From Nageia nagi (lineage: Eukaryota > Pinophyta), in the NCBI GenBank assembly GCA_050084985.1, contig JBITNC010000001.1, positions 146,010,001-146,074,000 on the forward strand: a DNA stretch of 64,000 nucleotides, read 5' to 3'. How positions within the stretch are numbered: position 1 is the first letter of the stretch; each line of letters begins with the position of its first letter. Positions 59,560-64,000 of this stretch are shown one piece after another. The notes beneath the pieces are model-generated. The model did not search any database and was not told the DNA's origin. It saw only the letters and a list, made by a program, of their open reading frames with translations. A program made the translations under genes and the position numbers.

Positions 59560-60915
59560 GCTTATCTTTTATTCTATCCTAATCTGGTGGCTTCAAATAT
59601 ATGATGCTCTTTGGATTGATCTATCTTTAGAGGATATTGATTAACATAGTGAGCTCCATCATAATTCCAGCATCCATCTCTAGGATCCTTCTTGTATTTT
59701 TTAAACTTGTTCTTAAATGCATTTTGATTGATTATTTGGTCTAGGAATCCTTAACTATGGTTCCTAAAACCTTGGCTTCCATTCTCAAGGTTAAAATTTT
59801 GCTTACAGAACTATTAACTTTTCCTCTAAAAATTCTTCTTATAACCCTTATTTCTAAATGACCTTTTCTCAAATTTGGGTTGGTTACCAGATTTATAGCA
59901 TTAGTTATTGATGCTCTACACTTTTACTCTTCTAATAGATGTCCTTATCTTTTTCATCTGCAAAACTATAGCTTACAAAGGTCTTCTTGAAACCTAAATT
60001 ACTTTTTTCCCTTTTGTGAGGTCATATGCTTCTTCAAGTATTTTGAGATTCAATACATTCACCATAATCTTAATCTTAGGATCAAATCCAACAAGAAACC
60101 TATGAACCTTCATATGGTTCTTATCTTTAGGGACATATTTGAGTAGCCTAAAAACTCTTTAGTGATAGCTTTAAACACTCATAGATCCTTGTTGTAGGGT
60201 ATAGTACTCTTCATACTTTCTATCATAGTAATGGATCCCATGCTCAATCTTGTAAGCATTCCACTTCTCTAGTGCAATATCCTAAAAGTTGTAGGTATCT
60301 CATACAATTTTGACTTCCAAGAGACAAGTTCTTCATTAAGAAGTACATTTTTGCTTCTTCTAACCATACTTCAGCTTTCTTACCCTCTTGCTTACTATTA
60401 AACTTTGGGATATGAGATTTTTTAAGGTCTAATGCAAGTTCTTATTCAATTTTTTCTTAAATTTGGTCATTCATCCCTTCAAGTATTACTTGTTTTGGAA
60501 TAGATTCTTCTCTTAGAGGTTCAACCTACTAATTTCTAATATTATTTATAATCTTTTGTTATTTTTCCACCTATTCTTGTAACCTTATGAATGCTTCTTT
60601 AGTTTCATTATTTTGGGTGGAATGACTTGTAAAACTCTCATTTCATTATTAGCAACCCTTCTATTAGTATTTCACATTATTATGTTTCTTGCATTCTAAC
60701 CCCTAAAATTCCCTATATTTCCCCTTGTATTATCATATACAAGAAGCCCTTTTTTGGCACCTCATTGTAGGTTTCTTGAAGATCTTATTAGGAATATTGG
60801 AATTGCCATATTCTGAGTCCACATAATGGTGTTATCATTATGCTCAAGTATACTCATCTTGACTTCCAAAACTATTATAATAAAAGAGTCATAGGTCTGA
60901 GAGTTTAAACTTGAT
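59560..60915 (-). pseudogene. Gypsy gag with damaged zinc knuckle
   Basis: From just inside the PBS the minus-strand frames show a short coiled-coil-like head (ILEHNDNTI near 60840), a W-x-E-E-A-K-x-Y-F-like step (VWLEEAKMYFLMKNLSL near 60350) and the knuckle DGCWNYDGAHYVNQYPL (59625-59675). In CX2CX4HX4C only the first Cys (TGC, 59670-59672) and the His remain; the second and last ligands are TAT (59661-59663, 59634-59636). Many stops elsewhere. The gag origin is clear from position and knuckle spacing; the gag core itself is poorly preserved. Confidence 0.7.
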
Positions 60916-60927
60916 GCTTTGATACCA
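60916..60927 (-). other. Primer-binding site of the giant-LTR gypsy element
   Basis: TGGTATCAAAGC on the minus strand, one G-to-A change from TGGTATCAGAGC, one base after the LTR edge at 60929. Confidence 0.8.
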
Positions 60928-60928
60928 A

Positions 60929-63900
60929 TGGAATGGTAACACATATTTAAGATAATGTTTTACCTATTCCCAACATTACAAAATCCTAAAAAAATTATTA
61001 TTTTAAACACTTGAATGTTCTAAGAATGGACCAAGAGATCCATATGAGCATATCAATTCTTTTAGCTAGTAAGCACTCATATGGAAAGATTAGAAAAAAT
61101 TGGATTAGCTAATCCTAATCAAATTCATTCTAGTGTTCACCCCATAATACTCATCCCATCAAGAGATGCCTTGTAAGTGATCCCACCATTTCAACTCATG
61201 AGCTATGTAATAGAATTCTTGGTCATAACATAGTGGCTTCCTACTTGAGGTCTATATCACCTAAGAGAATGCACATCCACTAAGTTGTGCATCCTCTTCT
61301 AATAATAACCGTCTGACTCATAAGAGGATACATTTGTTCCTAGGAAAACTTCATTATGAGTGGGTAAACATCATCACCTATGGAACAGTCATTATACTCC
61401 TATATGTTAAACTACAAGTAGTATGACTACTAAATTATTATTTTATCGACTCTTACCCTCATCTAGCATCCTATCAAGGATATCAGACACTAGCCTACCC
61501 ATATTTAATGGTTGGGATCACCATGGGGTCTAACATCTTCATGCCCATATCTTTGAAATCCATGGGTATTGGAGTAATAACCTCAAGTGGTTTGTATAGT
61601 GTAGTAAGTTTTAAGCAAGATTATAAAATAAAACCACCCCATGTCCTATTGATCCTAGAAATAATTTATCTTAGATCAATTATTAAGGTTTATAAGTTTT
61701 ATACTTACACCAAACATTAGATGTTACCTTAGTATAATTTTATGATAAACAAACCATCCTTTACATTTTTAAACTAACAGGTAATAATTCAATAATGTAT
61801 GTAAAAGTTTCAACCCAAACTTGTTCACAAAGTAACTAAGAATATTTGAAAGTAATACAATTTTCCTATATACATGGTGTTGTTTATAGACTATTACTTT
61901 ATAATATTTTTTGCATGCTAGAATTTATTAACAAGCCTTTAGACTATACTAAAGTCAACTACTTCTAACAAGGAAGCATGTTGTAAATTAGTTCTCACTC
62001 AAGGAATATTCCTTTCTCCTTTCCATTAGTAATTAGTATTTTGACTAATGAACATTCTATATCATTTTCATCATTATTGAGACAATATATAAGTTTCCTT
62101 CTTTCATAAATAATTCAATTTTATGCAATCTACTCTATCCTTATAGGGCTTATCACCTAACATATATCCTCTCTAAATTTCCATATCAAGTATCATTACT
62201 CAAGATGATTATTCATTTCATGAGACTATAAATATCTTCAACTTCATTATTACTTTTTTTTTTCTCATTAGGAACTCTTATTCATTTTCCCTCTTCAATC
62301 TAATTATATATTACTTACTATGTGTTATGAACTCACATTTATCATAGGTTAATACGAAGTTATTTTGTTATATTAAGTAATATTTACAAGTGTCTATGGT
62401 TAATGATATCTATCCATAATATTCAATTTAGTATTCATCCATACTTAAATAGGGAGTGTAGTGTTACCAAATAAATCTATTTCTAATAGGGATCCTTTCT
62501 TTTTACATAATTTGGGTGATACCTTACAATATTAACTTATGAATAACTTGGGAAAACAATATTTTCCTCTTAATAAATTCATAATTACACCTATACATAT
62601 GAAGTGAATGTTTAATTTTTGTAAAGATAAGGATGTAATCATAATTTCCTTACATTATATGTAGTAATATCATGTAGGGACACTTTTTATACATATAATA
62701 TTATCCCATAGAGTTAATCACATTAAAGGCCTTCCATGGATTATTACCAACAGGTTTACATATGAACTATAGGCTATGATACCTCCATTGCAAACATAAA
62801 GATCATAGTCTATCAAATTATAGGATATTCTCAAATGATACATCATGATTATGAAATACTTAATTACATATATGTATCTTACATACAATGTATGGAATTT
62901 ACATCATATCATTATAGACTTATTTGATGAAGTGCATTAATTCTTCATCCTTTGGAAGTAACACCTTTCCATATTTATCCTTTATGCTCCTCCAAGGGCC
63001 CAAGGTTCACTAATTTTGAATAATAGGAATGGCTTATTAGTGTTGATGATCAAGAAAACCTCTTACTAGTATGTATATTATTTTAAATTCATCATAAATC
63101 ATCCAAATAGTTTATATACCCTATTTATGGACCTCTAGAGGTTTTATATTCTCTTTAGAACTACCTCCCTTCTTTGGTTAAAGGGAAAATTTTTACAATT
63201 TAGTTGTTACATATAACTGCTTCTCAAAATAATGTTAGGAACTCATCATCATACTACAAGGTTCATCTTCATGGTATATCCTTTTTCACATGTTACATTC
63301 CTAAAAATTGATTTCTTTGACACAATTATTTCAATCAATGAGGTTTAACTATCATCTAATATTTAATTAATATAAGTATATACTATTTTCTCTTACCACA
63401 TGCTATCATTTCAATGAAATCATGGCTCCCAATTTATTTTAAAACCTTTTTACATCACATATATTTATTATAAATCCTTGTAATCTATTTTATATTAAAA
63501 ACAAAGGAATGCCATGTAGTATTTAACTATGATGCTTTGCATTTGGAAAAGGGGTTCATATATAGTGGGTTTCCAATGTCAACTAATAACTCCTCAATTA
63601 TGTAATCTAAAATTAACTTATTTGGAAAAAAGCCACATTACAATGTAGGAAATAATGAAAATACTCACATTGAGGGCCTGTGAAGGCTCTAACCATGTTA
63701 TACATAATTAATAGAATGCTTCATTGAATGTAATACTATGGAATGAAGAACCAATGACTACTTTGATGGATATCTCATTGCCACTATGCCTTCTACTCTC
63801 TGATTAATGCTAAACTAGTTATGCTAATGGGATTGCATAGTAAATTGCCTTATCTAATGTGCATTATGCTCCAAAGGAAATACATTTAGAAAGTTTTGTA

Positions 63901-64000
63901 AACCATTTACCTATAAATCTTATTGAAAATAATCTTGTAAAATGCACAAGTCATTGGAAATGAATAGAATAAAAATGTTGGAATGTACCTAGAATAAATG
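60929..64000 (-). repeat. Right (5') giant LTR of the gypsy element, cut by the window end
   Basis: It starts TGGAATGGTAACAC after the PBS and aligns with 48521-51500 over its whole visible length of 3072 bases. Anchors: TAAGAATGGACCAAG, CACCTATGGAA, TAGCCTACCCATAT, CAACCCAAACTTGTTCA, TATCACCTAACAT, AACCTCT, and AAGGTTCA. A stretch at about 61930-62050 has no counterpart in the left LTR, where the flanks are joined near 49565. Frames inside (such as 61508-61720) match a frame in the left copy (49154-49351), but this is shared repeat descent, not evidence of a gene. Confidence 0.8.

Larger units (their letters stand above)
57871..60928 (-). mobile_element. Internal region of the gypsy element, reverse transcriptase missing
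   Basis: In coding order from the right: PBS, gag, zinc knuckle, protease, integrase zinc domain, integrase core, GPY/F-type end, polypurine tract (TTAAGGGGGTTAGTA, 57871-57886 region). Protease before integrase, with integrase last, is the Ty3/gypsy order. Only about 3.06 kb remain. Between the protease (~59390) and the start of the integrase domain (~59290) there is no room for the ~2-kb reverse transcriptase and RNase H, so they were deleted. All frames carry stops. Confidence 0.8.

Noticed and set aside
49154-61720. Similar short + frames at 49154-49351 and 61508-61720 as a conserved small protein
   Set aside because: Both lie at the same place in the two copies of the giant LTR, so similarity reflects common descent of the repeat. 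Differences are spread over all codon positions as far as I can judge.
1-64000. tRNA or rRNA genes, CRISPR arrays, organelle insertions
   Set aside because: No cloverleaf with intact boxes, no rRNA-like GC-rich conserved blocks, no regular spacer array and no recognisable plastid or mitochondrial gene were seen. The tRNA-like matches are primer-binding sites next to LTRs.

Overview
This window looks like nuclear DNA of a seed plant. The evidence is Ty1/copia and Ty3/gypsy LTR retrotransposons, primer-binding sites complementary to plant initiator tRNA-Met, polypurine tracts of the type AAGGGG, and one interrupted low-copy gene with a plausible intron. Outside two small islands the sequence is strikingly AT-rich, and decayed coding regions show G-to-A/C-to-T changes at conserved Trp and Cys codons. 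That fits long-term deamination of methylated cytosine. A gymnosperm-like, repeat-bloated genome is possible, but I cannot name the species. No tRNA, rRNA, CRISPR array or intact host gene was found.

Layout. 1-3455: decayed, probably non-autonomous copia-like element, whose 5' LTR starts outside the window. 3600-4540: old fragment of a gypsy LTR family that recurs at 48.5 kb and 60.9 kb. 6290-6795: heavily AT-decayed paralogue of the gene remnant at 20 kb. 9.9-12.3 kb: two tandem duplications and a hairpin. 16.1-18.0 kb: three gypsy fragments (PBS plus gag on +, gag on -, LTR fragment). 18.3-26.6 kb: the GC-richer low-copy island, with a minus-strand pseudogene, nested tandem repeats at its 3' side, and a 5287-bp Ty1/copia element (21016-26302, TSD GGAGC) inserted in its first exon. 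31.9-33.6 kb: gypsy gag remnant and a fold-back chimera of LTR plus gag start. 33.6-43.5 kb: PBS of another element and a 2.4-kb unit present in about three direct copies. The middle copy is interrupted by about 3 kb holding a TA-flanked 445-bp inverted-repeat element. 46.7-47.2 kb: two short tandem arrays. 48.5 kb to the end: a gypsy element on the minus strand with very long LTRs (about 4.8 kb inferred), an internal region that has lost reverse transcriptase, and a second, non-autonomous LTR element (51891-56463) nested in its left LTR and carrying three minisatellites.

The only near-intact protein-coding machinery is the copia element: gag, protease, integrase, reverse transcriptase and RNase H can all be recognised, but it carries two in-frame stops, a gag/pol frameshift at an A8 run and a lost zinc-knuckle cysteine. 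Its LTRs differ at 11 of 553 positions by eye, so it is much younger than everything around it. No new gene system was found. The points most worth checking are structural: the fold-back retroelement, the giant-LTR gypsy with its nested minisatellite-bearing element, the paired pseudogene copies that show the decay process, and the inverted-repeat element.
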